A model generated the notes under the pieces. That model had not been told where the DNA came from and did no database searches. It saw nothing but the letters and a program-made list of their open reading frames with translations. A program made the translations under genes and the position numbers. A stretch of DNA of 64,000 bases from Ramlibacter ginsenosidimutans (lineage in GTDB: Bacteria; Pseudomonadota; Gammaproteobacteria; Burkholderiales; Burkholderiaceae_C), in NCBI RefSeq assembly GCF_016654015.1, contig NZ_JAEPWM010000003.1, forward strand, positions 62,001 through 126,000. The letters are read 5' to 3'. Position 1 is the first letter of the stretch, and the number at the start of each line of letters is the position of its first letter. Of this stretch, positions 16,714-25,362 are shown one piece after another.

Positions 16714-18431
16714 CAGTCCAGCGAGAACACCACCATGGTGTTGCCGCGCTTGAAGTCCAGCTGCGTGTTGCCGCCGCAGCCCATGGCGATGTACTGCTTG
16801 CCGCCGACCATGTAGCTCACGGGCATCGCGTTCGCGCCGGCGCCGCAATTGAATTCCCACAGCTTCTGGCCCGTGCCGGCGTTCAGCGCCCGGATGAAAC
16901 CGTTGCCTTCGCCGTAGAACACGAGGTCGCCGCCGGTGGCCAGCGCGCCGCCGATCAGGGGCTGCTCGGTGTCGAACTTCCACGCCACCTTGCCGGTGTC
17001 CACGTTGACCGCGGCGAGGCGGCCCCATTGCTTTTCGCCCTCGATGGTCTTGAAGGCGCCGCCGAGCCACAGCTTGCCGCCGGGATACTTCGCGTCCTCG
17101 ACGTGGTAGGTCATGGGCTGGTGCAGGTTCAGCGCATACACCAGGCGGTGCTTCGGGCTGAACGCCATCGGCGACCATTCGACGCCGCCGTTCGCACCGG
17201 GCAGCATGCGCGCGCCCGTGGCGGTGGGCAGCACCCACATGTTCTCCTGCGGGATCATCGCGTCGGAGAAGCGGATCAGCTTGCCGGTGGCGCGGTCATG
17301 CACGTACACATGGCCGGTCTTGCCGCCGTGGATCACGGCCGGCACCATGCGGCCGCTGGCGTCCTTCACGTCGACCAGCATGGGCGGGCTGACGGCGTCG
17401 AGGTCCCACACGTCGTGCGCGATGTACTGCGAGTGCCACTTGTACTCGCCGGTGTCCAGGTTCACGGCCACCATCGAGTCGGTGTACAGGTTGTCCCCGG
17501 GCCGCACGGCGCCATACAGGTCCGGCGAGGGATTGCCGACCACGAAGAAGATCGTGCGGGTCTTGAGGTCCACTGCCGGGTTCATCCACACGCCGCCTCC
17601 GAGCGTCTGGTAGAACGAGCTGTCGCGCGCCAGCGCCTGCTTTTCGGCGGCGATGTCGCGCTTCATGTTGCGGCCGGTCGCATCGTTCTCGGCCCAGACG
17701 CCCTCGTGGCCCTTCTCGGGGATGGTGTAGAAGGTCCAGAGCAGCTTGCCGTCATTCGCGCCATAGGCCTTCACGAAGCCGCGGATGCCGTACTCGCCGC
17801 CGTTGGTGCCGATCAGCACCTTGCCGTCGATCACGGTGGGCGCCATCGTCTCGCTGTAGCCCTTCTCGGGATCGGCGATCTCGGTCTGCCACAGCACGGC
17901 GCCCGTCTTGGCGTCCAGCGCGAGCAGCTTCGAGTCCAGCGTGCCCATGAACAGCTTGCCGCCTTCGATCGCCACGCCGCGGTTGTTCGGCCCGCAGCAG
18001 AAGGTGGTGATCGGACCCATCTTGTGCTTGTAGTGCCAGAACTCGCGGCCCGTCGTCGCGTCGATCGCGTACACGTGGTTGAAGGCGGTGGTGAGGTACA
18101 TGACCCCGTCCACCACGATGGGCGCGGTCTCCATCGACTCCTTCACCTCGGTCTGGAACATGAACACCGGGCGCAGGCGCTTGACGTTGCCCGTGTTGAT
18201 CTGCGTGCCCGGGTAGTAGCGCTGCTGCTCGTAGCCGCCGTTCGTGTGCAGCCAGTTGACGCCCTGGGAATGCGCCGCGTTCAGCATGTCCTGCGTCACG
18301 TTGGGCGCCTTGACGATCATCGGCGGGCCGCTGCCTTGCTGGCCCTGGATTTCCTGTTGCGCGGTGGCGGCGGGGGCGGCGAGGGCACAGGCGAGTGCCA
18401 CCGGCCAGAGCGAATGACGGAAGACCTGCAT
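16713..18431 (-). CDS. PQQ-dependent alcohol dehydrogenase family protein (quinoprotein)
   Basis: This 572-aa periplasmic quinoprotein starts with a signal peptide ([20 protein letters not shown]) and folds as an eight-bladed propeller of W-motif repeats ([36 protein letters not shown]). The vicinal disulfide pair Cys145-Cys146 sits under PQQ. Likely metal ligands are Glu194, Asn300 and the catalytic Asp343 in VWDLDAV, with a second Asp at 345. An Asp two residues after the catalytic one is the signature used for lanthanide-dependent enzymes such as XoxF. The substrate is unknown; a small alcohol or aldehyde is likely. No fused cytochrome is present, but a separate di-haem gene follows. The ribosome site GAGGAGAAG precedes the ATG at 18431. 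Confidence 0.9.
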   Translation of the reverse strand: MQVFRHSLWPVALACALAAPAATAQQEIQGQQGSGPPMIVKAPNVTQDMLNAAHSQGVNWLHTNGGYEQQRYYPGTQINTGNVKRLRPVFMFQTEVKESMETAPIVVDGVMYLTTAFNHVYAIDATTGREFWHYKHKMGPITTFCCGPNNRGVAIEGGKLFMGTLDSKLLALDAKTGAVLWQTEIADPEKGYSETMAPTVIDGKVLIGTNGGEYGIRGFVKAYGANDGKLLWTFYTIPEKGHEGVWAENDATGRNMKRDIAAEKQALARDSSFYQTLGGGVWMNPAVDLKTRTIFFVVGNPSPDLYGAVRPGDNLYTDSMVAVNLDTGEYKWHSQYIAHDVWDLDAVSPPMLVDVKDASGRMVPAVIHGGKTGHVYVHDRATGKLIRFSDAMIPQENMWVLPTATGARMLPGANGGVEWSPMAFSPKHRLVYALNLHQPMTYHVEDAKYPGGKLWLGGAFKTIEGEKQWGRLAAVNVDTGKVAWKFDTEQPLIGGALATGGDLVFYGEGNGFIRALNAGTGQKLWEFNCGAGANAMPVSYMVGGKQYIAMGCGGNTQLDFKRGNTMVVFSLD

Positions 18432-18546
18432 ACGACTTCTCCTCGGGTTGGATACTTCGAGTGAAGTCCGGCGCGCGAGCGTCGGGCTCGGAAACCTTGC
18501 GTGTGAGTATCATGATTTCGCGTCGCCAGCACAAGGAGGTTGCCTC

Positions 18547-19203
18547 ATGCCGAAGGATGTCCTGCGCTCCGTCCTCGCCGCCCTCGTCCTGCTTTTCATA
18601 GCGCCGGTGCAGGCGCAGCAGGGAGTCGGCAACATCAACATCAACGGGCAACTGGTGCTTGCCGCGCGTGCAGGATTGGTGCAACGCGTCAAGCAGTTGA
18701 TCGCCGAGGGCGCCGAGGTGAACTCGCGCGACCGCAACGGTGACTCCCCCCTGAAGATGGCGGCCGGCAAGGCCAATGTCGAGCTGGTGGACGTGCTGCT
18801 CGCGGCGTCCGCCGACGTGCAGCAGGCGAACATCGCGGGGGTGACGCCGCTCATGGCCGCCGCGTTCGCGGGCAGCCCGGAGATCGTGCGCAAGCTGCTG
18901 GCCGCGGGCGCCCGCCCGGAAGCCGTCGACCGGGTGAAGAAGAATGCGGCGGTGTACGCCGCGGGCCAGGGCTGCACCGAATGCCTGGAGCTGCTGTTGC
19001 AGGCCGGCACGCCGGTGAACGGCCGCCTGGACCACGAGCTGACGCTGCTGATGTGGACGGCTGGCTATGGCCAGGAGGGCGCCGCGCGCATGTTGCTGCA
19101 GCGCGGTGCGGACGCGTCGCTGCGCGACGATCGCGGCAAGACAGCCGCGGAGATCGCGCGCGAGCTCAACTACACCGCGCTGGCGCAGATGCTCGCGCCT
19201 TAG
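18547..19203 (+). CDS. Exported ankyrin-repeat protein
   Basis: The 218-aa product has a signal peptide ending at about VQAQQ and then five ankyrin-type repeats spanning nearly the whole mature chain. Examples are RAGLVQRVKQLIAEGAEVNS, RDRNGDSPLKMAAGKANVE and NIAGVTPLMAAAFAGSPEIV, with a last repeat DDRGKTAAEIARELNY. The start at 18547 is fixed by a strong ribosome site (AAGGAGG at 18534-18540). A periplasmic protein-protein interaction role is likely; in other bacteria such proteins accompany catalases or toxins, but neither is adjacent here. It is divergent from the PQQ dehydrogenase with a 115-bp gap. Confidence 0.85.
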   Translation: MPKDVLRSVLAALVLLFIAPVQAQQGVGNININGQLVLAARAGLVQRVKQLIAEGAEVNSRDRNGDSPLKMAAGKANVELVDVLLAASADVQQANIAGVTPLMAAAFAGSPEIVRKLLAAGARPEAVDRVKKNAAVYAAGQGCTECLELLLQAGTPVNGRLDHELTLLMWTAGYGQEGAARMLLQRGADASLRDDRGKTAAEIARELNYTALAQMLAP

Positions 19204-19218
19204 CCGCCGGCGCTGGCC

Positions 19219-19650
19219 TCAGCTCCCCCGCGACGCCTGCAGCAGCTTGTCCACGACCGCGCGCAGCCGGCGCGAGGCCTCCTCTGCGCCGAACTGCTGC
19301 TGCCACCAGAGCACATCGGCGAAGCCCTGGCCGCCCAGGGCATCCACCGCGATCTTCACGCCTTCGTACAGGGTGTCGTCGAGCGTCGTGTGGCCGCGCA
19401 GGCAGCGCACCGCGAGAAAGGGCACGCCCTGGCAGGCCGGATCCTTCTTGAGCGCACGCAGCAGGTCGAAGATGCGGCCTTCGTCGAAATGACAGCCGCA
19501 GACCAGCAGCGACGGCGGCGAACGCAGGGCGCGAACCGCCTCGTCGAAACTCGCTGCGTGCTCCAGGTCATGCGGGACGGCGAGCACCTGGCGGAACACG
19601 TCGAAGGCATCGGCGTGGTCCGCCACGAGGATGCGGGCGGGGGACGACAT
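19219..19650 (-). CDS. Receiver-like protein lacking the phosphoacceptor (pseudo-receiver)
   Basis: This 143-aa protein reads like a response-regulator receiver: strand ILVADHADAFDVFRQVLA, helix ASFDEAVRALR, strand SLLVCGCHFDEG, helix RIFDLLRALKK and strand VPFLAVRCL. The acidic pair near the start (DHAD) is partly kept. The residue after strand 3, where the phosphorylated Asp should be, falls in CGCH with no Asp, and the conserved Lys after strand 5 is replaced by Arg-Cys. A phosphorylation-independent signalling or scaffold role is inferred. It lies 18 bp downstream of the hydrolase gene on the same strand and is probably co-transcribed. Confidence 0.7.
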   Translation of the reverse strand: MSSPARILVADHADAFDVFRQVLAVPHDLEHAASFDEAVRALRSPPSLLVCGCHFDEGRIFDLLRALKKDPACQGVPFLAVRCLRGHTTLDDTLYEGVKIAVDALGGQGFADVLWWQQQFGAEEASRRLRAVVDKLLQASRGS

Positions 19651-19668
19651 GTGCCGAACATTGTAATG

Positions 19669-20418
19669 TCATGACACGGTCGAGTCCGGTCCGATGTTGC
19701 GCCGGAACAGGGCGAACAGCCGTTCCCAGTGGCGTTCCGCCGACGCCTGGTCGTAGATGCCGGCGCGCCGCGGGAACACGAAGCCGTGGTGCGCGCCGGG
19801 GTACCACTCCAGCCGGTACGGCGTGCCGGCGCCGTCCAGCGCGGCCTGCAGCGTGGCCACCGTTTCGGGCGGCGCCCACACGTCGGTCTCCGCGCAGGCG
19901 ACATAGGTTTCGCAGCGGATGCGCGGCGCCAGGCGGTGCGGCGAGTCGTCCTGCGCGGTCACCATGCGGGCGCCGTGGATGGACGCAATGCACGCGATGC
20001 GCGAGGGCAGGGCGGCCGCCGCTGCGAACACGAAGGGCCCGCTCATGCAGTAACCCACCGCGCCGACGCGCGATCCGTCCGCCTCGGGCTGGCCGTCCAC
20101 GAAGTCCAGCATCGCCTGGGTGTCGCGCACTGTCCCCGCGTTGCTGAGGCTGTCCATCAGCGCGAACATCGGCTTCATGCCCTCGGGCGTGCGCTCCTTC
20201 AGTTCGAACTCGCGCGCCAGCCGGTAGTACAGGTTGGGCAGCACCACGTAGTAGCCGACGCTGGCCAGCCGGCGGGCCATGTCGTGCAGTTCCTCGCGCT
20301 TGCCGGGTGCGTCCATGTAGAACAGCACGACCGGGTACGGGCCGCCTTCCTCCGGGTGAACCACGAAAGTATTCATCTCGCCTTCGCCCGTGGCGATGTC
20401 CAGGTGCTTCTCGACCAT
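19669..20418 (-). CDS. Dienelactone hydrolase family protein
   Basis: This 249-aa alpha/beta hydrolase of the DLH family has a nucleophilic Cys in GYCMSG (strand-turn-helix after GSRVGAV), an acid in CAETDVWAPPE and a catalytic His in PGAHHGFVFP. The start at 20418 (MVEKHLDIATGEGEMNTFVV) is fixed by the upstream AAGGAGGG ribosome site. The classical member opens dienelactones in chloroaromatic catabolism, but no other gene of that pathway is near, so the substrate may be a different ester or lactone. It forms an operon with the pseudo-receiver and is divergent from the tandem MHTAIC genes. Confidence 0.88.
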   Translation of the reverse strand: MVEKHLDIATGEGEMNTFVVHPEEGGPYPVVLFYMDAPGKREELHDMARRLASVGYYVVLPNLYYRLAREFELKERTPEGMKPMFALMDSLSNAGTVRDTQAMLDFVDGQPEADGSRVGAVGYCMSGPFVFAAAAALPSRIACIASIHGARMVTAQDDSPHRLAPRIRCETYVACAETDVWAPPETVATLQAALDGAGTPYRLEWYPGAHHGFVFPRRAGIYDQASAERHWERLFALFRRNIGPDSTVS

Positions 20419-20567
20419 CCCGCCCTCCTTGCGGAGCAGCTTGGCATGTACGCCGCGGGGCGGGCAGAGGGTAGTCCCGCACCTACCCGACCTGACTCGG
20501 CGGGACGACAGCGGGGCGTCGGTGAACGGCCTACACAGGAAGGTGACCGATCGAAAGGAAAACAACC

Positions 20568-21206
20568 ATGCATACCGCCATCTGCGCCTTCGACAGCGCC
20601 GAGCAGGCCGACGCCGCGGTGGACGCGCTGCTGCGCGCCGGCTTCTCCCGTGACGACGTGCACATCGAGCACGAGTCCAGCACCGCCGAAGGGAGGAACG
20701 ACCACGACCGCCATTCGGAGCGCCTGGCGCGCGAGGAGGGCCACGACCGCGGCGTGCTCTCGTCCTTCGGCGCCTTCTTCGCCAGCCTGCTGGGCCGCGA
20801 CCACACGCCCGGGCACCTGGACACCTACACGCAGCACGTAGAGCGCGGCTCCCACGTCGTGGTCGTCGATGCGGTCGACGCCTCCGAGGCGCTGCGCGCC
20901 AGCACCTTGCTGCACGACCTGCAGGCCGCCGACGTCAACGTGGTGCACCGGCCGGCGCAGCCGCCGGTGCGCGACCTCGTCGCCGAACGCGAGCAGGACG
21001 ACCCGGGCGTCGCCGGCATGGTGAGCCGCAGCCGGGACAACTACGAATCGACCGGCAGCGTCGGCGAGAGCCCCGGCGCGCGGGAGCGCGAGCGCGCCGT
21101 CGCGTCCCCGCATGTCGTGAGCCCGGTCGCTGGTCCGTCGCTGCGCGACCCCGAGACCGAGCACGCGCCCGGCCTGCGCTATGCCGACAAGGACAAGCCG
21201 CTCTGA
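20568..21206 (+). CDS. Hypothetical protein with a glycine-zipper-less GsiB/17M-like N-terminal fold (tandem paralogue 1)
   Basis: This 212-aa protein starts MHTAICAFDSAEQADAAVDALLRAGFSRDDVHIEH. The strand-helix-strand layout (xxFxxxxxAxxAVxxLxxAGFxxxDI) resembles general-stress-protein 17M-type domains. A second such half follows (HVVVVDAVDASEALRASTLL), then a polar disordered tail ending in DKDKPL. The ribosome site is AAAGGAAA about 10 bp upstream. The next gene is a paralogue 21 bp away with the same first six residues and the same kind of tail (LRSDNEDKPR). The function is unknown; a cytoplasmic stress-related role is only a guess. Confidence 0.75.
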   Translation: MHTAICAFDSAEQADAAVDALLRAGFSRDDVHIEHESSTAEGRNDHDRHSERLAREEGHDRGVLSSFGAFFASLLGRDHTPGHLDTYTQHVERGSHVVVVDAVDASEALRASTLLHDLQAADVNVVHRPAQPPVRDLVAEREQDDPGVAGMVSRSRDNYESTGSVGESPGARERERAVASPHVVSPVAGPSLRDPETEHAPGLRYADKDKPL

Positions 21207-21227
21207 GCGGCACAGGAGACCCACCGC

Positions 21228-21839
21228 ATGCATACCGCCATCTGCACCTTCGAAGATCGCGCGCAGGCCGAACAGGCCGTCGAGCGCCTGCAGCAGGCCG
21301 GCTTCGCCCGGCACGACATCCACCTGGAGCACCGCCACGCGGACGGCAGCCCGATCGAGGAACGCAGCAACTACGGAATGGGCACCTTCGAGTTCTTCGA
21401 ACACTTGTTCGGCCACGGTGAGCACGCCATCCACACGGGCCGCTATCGCGACGCGGTGGACCAGGGCCTGTTCGTCGTGATGGTCGAACACCAGGACGAG
21501 GAAGAGTCGAGCCGCGCCCAGGCCGTGCTGCACGGCATGGAAGCGCGCGACCTGAACCGCTTGCACCGCGCCGGCGAACGGCCGCTGCGCGACATCGTCG
21601 CCGAGCGCGCGGACCATGACCTGCAACGCAGCTTCGGCACGGCGCGCGCGGACATGGGCGCGAGCCACACGTCCGACGTGAGCGGCGAGCCCGCCGACGT
21701 GGCGCCCGAGCGCGAACTGGAACGCCCGATCGCCTCCAACGGCGGCTGGGGCGAGCAGGACCGGCTGCAGGTCGTCGACGAGGACCGCCCGATCGCCTCG
21801 CCCAGCCTGCGCTCGGACAACGAGGACAAGCCGCGCTGA
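21228..21839 (+). CDS. Hypothetical protein, tandem paralogue 2
   Basis: This 203-aa paralogue of the preceding gene begins MHTAICTFEDRAQAEQAVERLQQAGFARHDIHLEH, has the second half LFVVMVEHQDEEESSRAQAV and a charged low-complexity tail. The tail contains a short internal duplication (RPIAS at two places) and ends DKPR. The two genes probably arose by tandem duplication: the first 35 residues are clearly alignable whereas the middle linkers differ. They share one operon, closed by the terminator at 21861. Confidence 0.75.
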   Translation: MHTAICTFEDRAQAEQAVERLQQAGFARHDIHLEHRHADGSPIEERSNYGMGTFEFFEHLFGHGEHAIHTGRYRDAVDQGLFVVMVEHQDEEESSRAQAVLHGMEARDLNRLHRAGERPLRDIVAERADHDLQRSFGTARADMGASHTSDVSGEPADVAPERELERPIASNGGWGEQDRLQVVDEDRPIASPSLRSDNEDKPR

Positions 21840-21860
21840 AGCGGCGCGCCTCTCGCCAGC

Positions 21861-21884
21861 ACGCCCGCCGCCGCGGGCGTTTTT
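21861..21884 (+). terminator. Rho-independent terminator after the tandem paralogues
   Basis: A perfect 8-bp stem ACGCCCGC/GCGGGCGT with a 4-nt loop is followed directly by TTTTT (21880-21884). It is 21 bp after the stop codon of the second paralogue and is the clearest intrinsic terminator in the window. Confidence 0.85.
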
Positions 21885-21924
21885 CATGGGGAGCGATCTG
21901 GTCAGCGCTTGTGCGATCGCGGGC

Positions 21925-22033
21925 AGGAGAACGCAGAGTGCGCAGAGATTGCGCAGAGGACGCAGAGGAAGAACCCTTTTCAAAGGAATTCTCTGCGTCC
22001 TCTGCGTAGCCTTTGCGTCCTCTGCGTTCTCCT
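21925..22033. repeat. Dispersed inverted-repeat element, copy B
   Basis: Arms AGGAGAACGCAGAGTGCGCA onward and, at the other end, CTCTGCGTTCTCCT pair over about 43 bp, with a loop containing CCCTTTTCAAAGG. It lies between the terminator and the aminotransferase gene, whose start is 104 bp further on. An open frame runs through it into the aminotransferase, but that part encodes only repeat-derived sequence. Confidence 0.9.
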
Positions 22034-22136
22034 TTCCCAAGCAGCGCCGCGGCCCCCGAAAGCGGCGCCCGCGCGGCCGCGCGACAATAGCGTCGACGCG
22101 GCCGTTTTCGTGCCGCCCTTCACCGAGACGATCGAG

Positions 22137-23342
22137 ATGCCCCTTCCCTTCGCCAAGCGCCTGGACAACGTCGAAACCTCCGCCATCCGCGAGCTCTTCA
22201 AGCTGCTGGGCAAGCCCGGCATCATCAGCTTCGCGGGCGGCTTTCCGGACAGCGCCATGTTCGACGTGGAGGGCCTGCGCGAGGCCTCGCAGCGCGCGCT
22301 GCAGGAGGAGCCGGGCGGCGCGCTGCAATACGGCGCCACCGAAGGCTACGAGCCCCTGCGCACGCAACTCGCCGCGTTCGAGCGCAGCAAGGGCGTGACC
22401 GACCTGGAGCCGCACCAGTTGATCGTCACCACCGGCAGCCAGCAGGCGCTGGACCTGCTGGGCAAGACGCTGATCGACCCGGGCGACAAGGTCATCGTCG
22501 AAGGCCCGACCTTCCTGGCCACCATCCAGTGCTTCCGCCTCTATGGCGCCGACGTGCAGAGCGCGCCCATCGACGCGCACGGCGTGCAGGTGGACAAGCT
22601 CGAAGAGATGATCAAGGCCCACAAGCCGAAGTTCGTCTACCTGATCCCCACCTTCGGCAACCCGAGCGGCGCGCTGCTGTCGCTGGAGCGGCGGAAAAAG
22701 ATCCTCGCACTCGCAGTGAAGTACCAGGTGCTGGTCGTCGAGGACGACCCCTACGGCGACCTCTACTTCGGCGAAGCGCCGCCTCCGAGCATCCTGGCGC
22801 TGTCGAAGGACGTCCCCGGCAGCCGCGAATGGATCGCCCACTGCGGCAGCATGAGCAAGGTGCTGAGCCCGGGCCTGCGCGTGGGCTGGCTCATTGCCCA
22901 ACCGGAACTGCTGGCCAAGGCGACGATGTGCAAGCAGTTCAGCGACGCGCACACCAGCACCTTCGCGCAGGCGACCGCGGCGCAGTACCTGAAGAGCGGC
23001 CGCATGCCCGCGACGCTGAAGAACGTGCGGCAGAAATACGGCGAGCGCGCCAAGGCCATGGCGGACTCGCTGCGCAAGGAACTCGGCGACGCCATCGAGT
23101 TCACCGAGCCGCAGGGCGGCCTGTTCTTCTGGGCGCGTCTCACCGGCGCGGGCGGCAAGATCAAGGATGCGGGCGAGTTCGCGAAGCGGGCGATCGAGCA
23201 GGGCGTCGCGTTCGTGCCGGGGACGCCGTTTTTTGCGAAGGACGCGGACCCGAGCACGCTGCGCCTGTCGTTCGCGACGGCGGACGTGGCGAAGATCAGG
23301 GAAGGCGCAGCGCGCCTGGGCCTGGCGCTCTCACAGCGCTGA
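22137..23342 (+). CDS. PLP-dependent aminotransferase, class I/II (2-aminoadipate/valine-pyruvate transaminase-like)
   Basis: This 401-aa fold-type I enzyme has the family landmarks: ISFAGGFPDSAMF near the N-terminus, LQYGATEGYEPLR, TTGSQQALDLLGKTL for the phosphate cup, PTFGNPSGALLS with the PLP-binding Asn, VVEDDPYGDLYF with the Asp to the pyridine N, and GSMSKVLSPGLRVGW with the Schiff-base Lys. It resembles the LysN/MocR-catalytic type group that transfers amino groups from aromatic, branched or 2-aminoadipate donors. No HTH is present. I chose the ATG at 22137 because upstream in-frame sequence is repeat element B. Confidence 0.9.
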   Translation: MPLPFAKRLDNVETSAIRELFKLLGKPGIISFAGGFPDSAMFDVEGLREASQRALQEEPGGALQYGATEGYEPLRTQLAAFERSKGVTDLEPHQLIVTTGSQQALDLLGKTLIDPGDKVIVEGPTFLATIQCFRLYGADVQSAPIDAHGVQVDKLEEMIKAHKPKFVYLIPTFGNPSGALLSLERRKKILALAVKYQVLVVEDDPYGDLYFGEAPPPSILALSKDVPGSREWIAHCGSMSKVLSPGLRVGWLIAQPELLAKATMCKQFSDAHTSTFAQATAAQYLKSGRMPATLKNVRQKYGERAKAMADSLRKELGDAIEFTEPQGGLFFWARLTGAGGKIKDAGEFAKRAIEQGVAFVPGTPFFAKDADPSTLRLSFATADVAKIREGAARLGLALSQR

Positions 23343-23474
23343 TCGCCGCCGGACCGGCGTGGGCTCAACGCGCAACGCCGACGCCGCATCCCGTAGGCTG
23401 GCGGTGAGCGCGCGCAGCGCCGAACCCCAGCGCTCTCGCGGGGCGCGCCGGCGCCCGACCCTCACGTCACCCGC

Positions 23475-24197
23475 TCACCCCGCCGTCAACGTCTTCAACA
23501 CGTCCGCATACCACGCGCAATTCAAGCCGAGCGAATCGTCGACTCCCTGCTCGCGCGTCGACACATCGAAGCGCGCGGAGTGGATGCCCAGCAGCCGCCA
23601 CGGCAGCTTGGTGTCGCCGCCCGCGTGCCGCATCACCACCGGCGCGCCGCTCGCGCCGCGATGCGTGCGCGCATCGGTCAGGAAGAAGCCCTTTTCCTGG
23701 AAGCGCACGCCGAAGGCGGAGGCGATGATGGCTTGCCGGGCGACGGGCAGGTTGTGCACGGTGTCGTAGAAGCCCAGGGGAAAGCCCACGATCAGCAGCG
23801 GCGCGCCGATGCCGATCTCGTCGAGGTCGGGCTCCAGGTGTTCCGGCGTGAAGGCGTACAGCACGATGCCCGCGGGCAGCCGCCCCTGGTCGATCTCGAC
23901 GACGGCGACGTCGATCTCGCCACCCGAGTCGACGCCCTGGTGCCAGACGCTCACGCCGTTCGCGTACAAGGGCACTGACCACACGGTGGTGCGCGTGAGG
24001 TTCACGGGGTCGGTGTGCAGCACCAGTTCCACGCGATCGGGATGGTGGCCGCTGGCCTCGTCGAGCAGCACGTGCCGGCTGGTCACGAGGAACAGGCGTT
24101 CGCCGCGCCGGAAGTAGAAGCCCGAGGCCGCAGTCAGCGCCTGCGACCCATAGAAGGTGGAGACGCGGACGGTGGCCAGCAGCAGGGATTCGATCAC
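23475..24197 (-). CDS. Trypsin-like serine peptidase domain protein
   Basis: This 240-aa protein (GTG start at 24197, VIESLLLATVRVSTFYG) reads as a chymotrypsin-fold peptidase. The catalytic His42 is in FLVTSRHVLL, Asp96 in GEIDVAVVEI and Ser183 in HRGASGAPVV, all in the canonical order and spacing. A glycine-rich oxyanion loop precedes the Ser. No signal peptide or PDZ domain is visible, so unlike DegP-type proteases it may act in the cytoplasm or be exported in another way. The neighbours give no clue. The 23343-23474 gap before it contains nothing I can name. Confidence 0.75.
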   Translation of the reverse strand: MIESLLLATVRVSTFYGSQALTAASGFYFRRGERLFLVTSRHVLLDEASGHHPDRVELVLHTDPVNLTRTTVWSVPLYANGVSVWHQGVDSGGEIDVAVVEIDQGRLPAGIVLYAFTPEHLEPDLDEIGIGAPLLIVGFPLGFYDTVHNLPVARQAIIASAFGVRFQEKGFFLTDARTHRGASGAPVVMRHAGGDTKLPWRLLGIHSARFDVSTREQGVDDSLGLNCAWYADVLKTLTAG

Positions 24198-24458
24198 GCC
24201 CCATCGTACAGCGATGCACGCGGCTTGCGGCTCGTCCGCTTCGGGAGGCGCGCAGGCCCCGGATCGACTACCATGGGGCCGCTGACGTTCCCCCAGACCG
24301 TCCATCCCCGGTCGTTCCCTCCACCGCCTGCAGGCGGCTCGCGAATCTCCCTCGATGTACCTCCTGGAGTTCGTGCAGTCCCGCCGTGTCCTGCGCGGCG
24401 GTGCCGCCTTGAGAGGCCGGCGCGCCGCCATCGCAGCAGCAGTCGAAAGGAAAACGAG
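24198..24458. other. Intergenic region between the divergent protease and 106-aa genes
   Basis: This stretch of 261 bp holds the divergent promoters of the serine peptidase and the small gene at 24459. I see no convincing -35/-10 pair, operator palindrome or small gene in it. A CTGCAGGCGG word around 24330 is the only notable local structure. Confidence 0.4.
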
Positions 24459-24779
24459 ATGAGCAATACGAGACAACGCGCCCAGTGGGCGGAGCACCTG
24501 AAGGACGAAGCGGCGGAACTGCGGGCGCAGCAGGTGTCCGCGGGCAGCACGCACTCGCCGGTCGAGGGGCCGCTGCCCCACAGCGCCGACGCCCTCGAGT
24601 CGGCCGTCCACGCGGAGCGCGAGCGCTGCTGCGCGATTGCCAGCCGCTGGACCAGCGAGGCGGAAGTGCACCGCGCCTTCGCCGAGTGGACGGAGTGGGA
24701 AACGCGGGCCGCCGTGGAAATGGCGCGCGCCATCCTCCGTGGCATCCGCGAGGGCCAGCGCGGCGACAGCCCGGCTTAA
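24459..24779 (+). CDS. Hypothetical small helical protein
   Basis: The 106-aa product (MSNTRQRAQWAEHLKDEAAE and on) is predicted helical, with charged ends, a disordered middle (SAGSTHSPVEGPLPHS) and a Cys-Cys pair in ERERCCAIASRWTSE. A good ribosome site (GAAAGGAAAACGAG) precedes the ATG. It has no signal peptide or recognised domain. It is the last gene before the fibre locus and is convergent with that operon. Confidence 0.65.
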   Translation: MSNTRQRAQWAEHLKDEAAELRAQQVSAGSTHSPVEGPLPHSADALESAVHAERERCCAIASRWTSEAEVHRAFAEWTEWETRAAVEMARAILRGIREGQRGDSPA

Positions 24780-24879
24780 GCGCCGAACGCATGGCGCATG
24801 GAATAGCGCAGAACGCACAACGTAGCGCCCTAGCGCCGAGCGCCGCACTCCGGGCATCGCGCGCGGCTGCGGGCCGCGC

Positions 24880-25362
24880 TCACCGGCCCAGCGCGCCCTT
24901 GAGCGCGTCGCTCAAGGTCCGGTTCAGATTCATGCCCTGCAAGGTACGCAGCGTGTTGGTGGAGGCCGTGATCTCGGTTATCGCCTGCAGCGTCCGGTTG
25001 TTCTCGCTGTTCTGGATCACGAATCCCGGCGCCGCGTCCGGATGCGGCAGTTGCAGCGTGTTGGCGGTGCCGTTCTGCACGACGGCCACACCCGCCAGCT
25101 GCTGGCCGAGCTGCCGGGCCTGGTCCACGGTGATGCTTCGCACGTCCGGGATCTGCAGCGCCGTCTGGCTCACGACCTGGCCGTCGATCAGCACGGTTCG
25201 CACGATGCCGAACGACACCATCAGCCCGTCAGGTAATGCGAAGCCCCCGCGCATGTCCGCGAGCAGGTCGTCGCCCGTCGTCATCCAGGCCTGGTCGGCG
25301 CAGGCGGAGCCGGCCGCCAGCGCGGCCACGAGCCCCAGCATGCAGATCGCTGTCGGCCGCAT
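24880..25362 (-). CDS. Small secreted protein of the Fap-like fibre locus, with RGG motif (last gene)
   Basis: This 160-aa protein has a Sec signal peptide (MRPTAICMLGLVAALAAGSACA) followed 12 residues later by DDLLADMRGGFALPDGLMVSFG. The Leu-rich acidic stretch ending in Gly-Gly resembles the double-glycine sites cut by C39 peptidases, and a C39 gene lies directly upstream. The rest has Gln/Asn-rich strands (FVIQNSENNRTLQAITEI) and a C-terminal amphipathic helix. Its start codon shares an A with the C39 stop (TGATG), so the two are translationally coupled. A role as minor fibre subunit, nucleator or chaperone is inferred. Confidence 0.75.
   Translation of the reverse strand: MRPTAICMLGLVAALAAGSACADQAWMTTGDDLLADMRGGFALPDGLMVSFGIVRTVLIDGQVVSQTALQIPDVRSITVDQARQLGQQLAGVAVVQNGTANTLQLPHPDAAPGFVIQNSENNRTLQAITEITASTNTLRTLQGMNLNRTLSDALKGALGR

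Noticed and set aside
21909..22136. An N-terminal extension of the aminotransferase starting upstream
   Set aside because: The extension is encoded by repeat element B and would give repeat-derived residues (AEIAQRTQRK) ahead of a complete enzyme; ATG 22137 is a normal family start.
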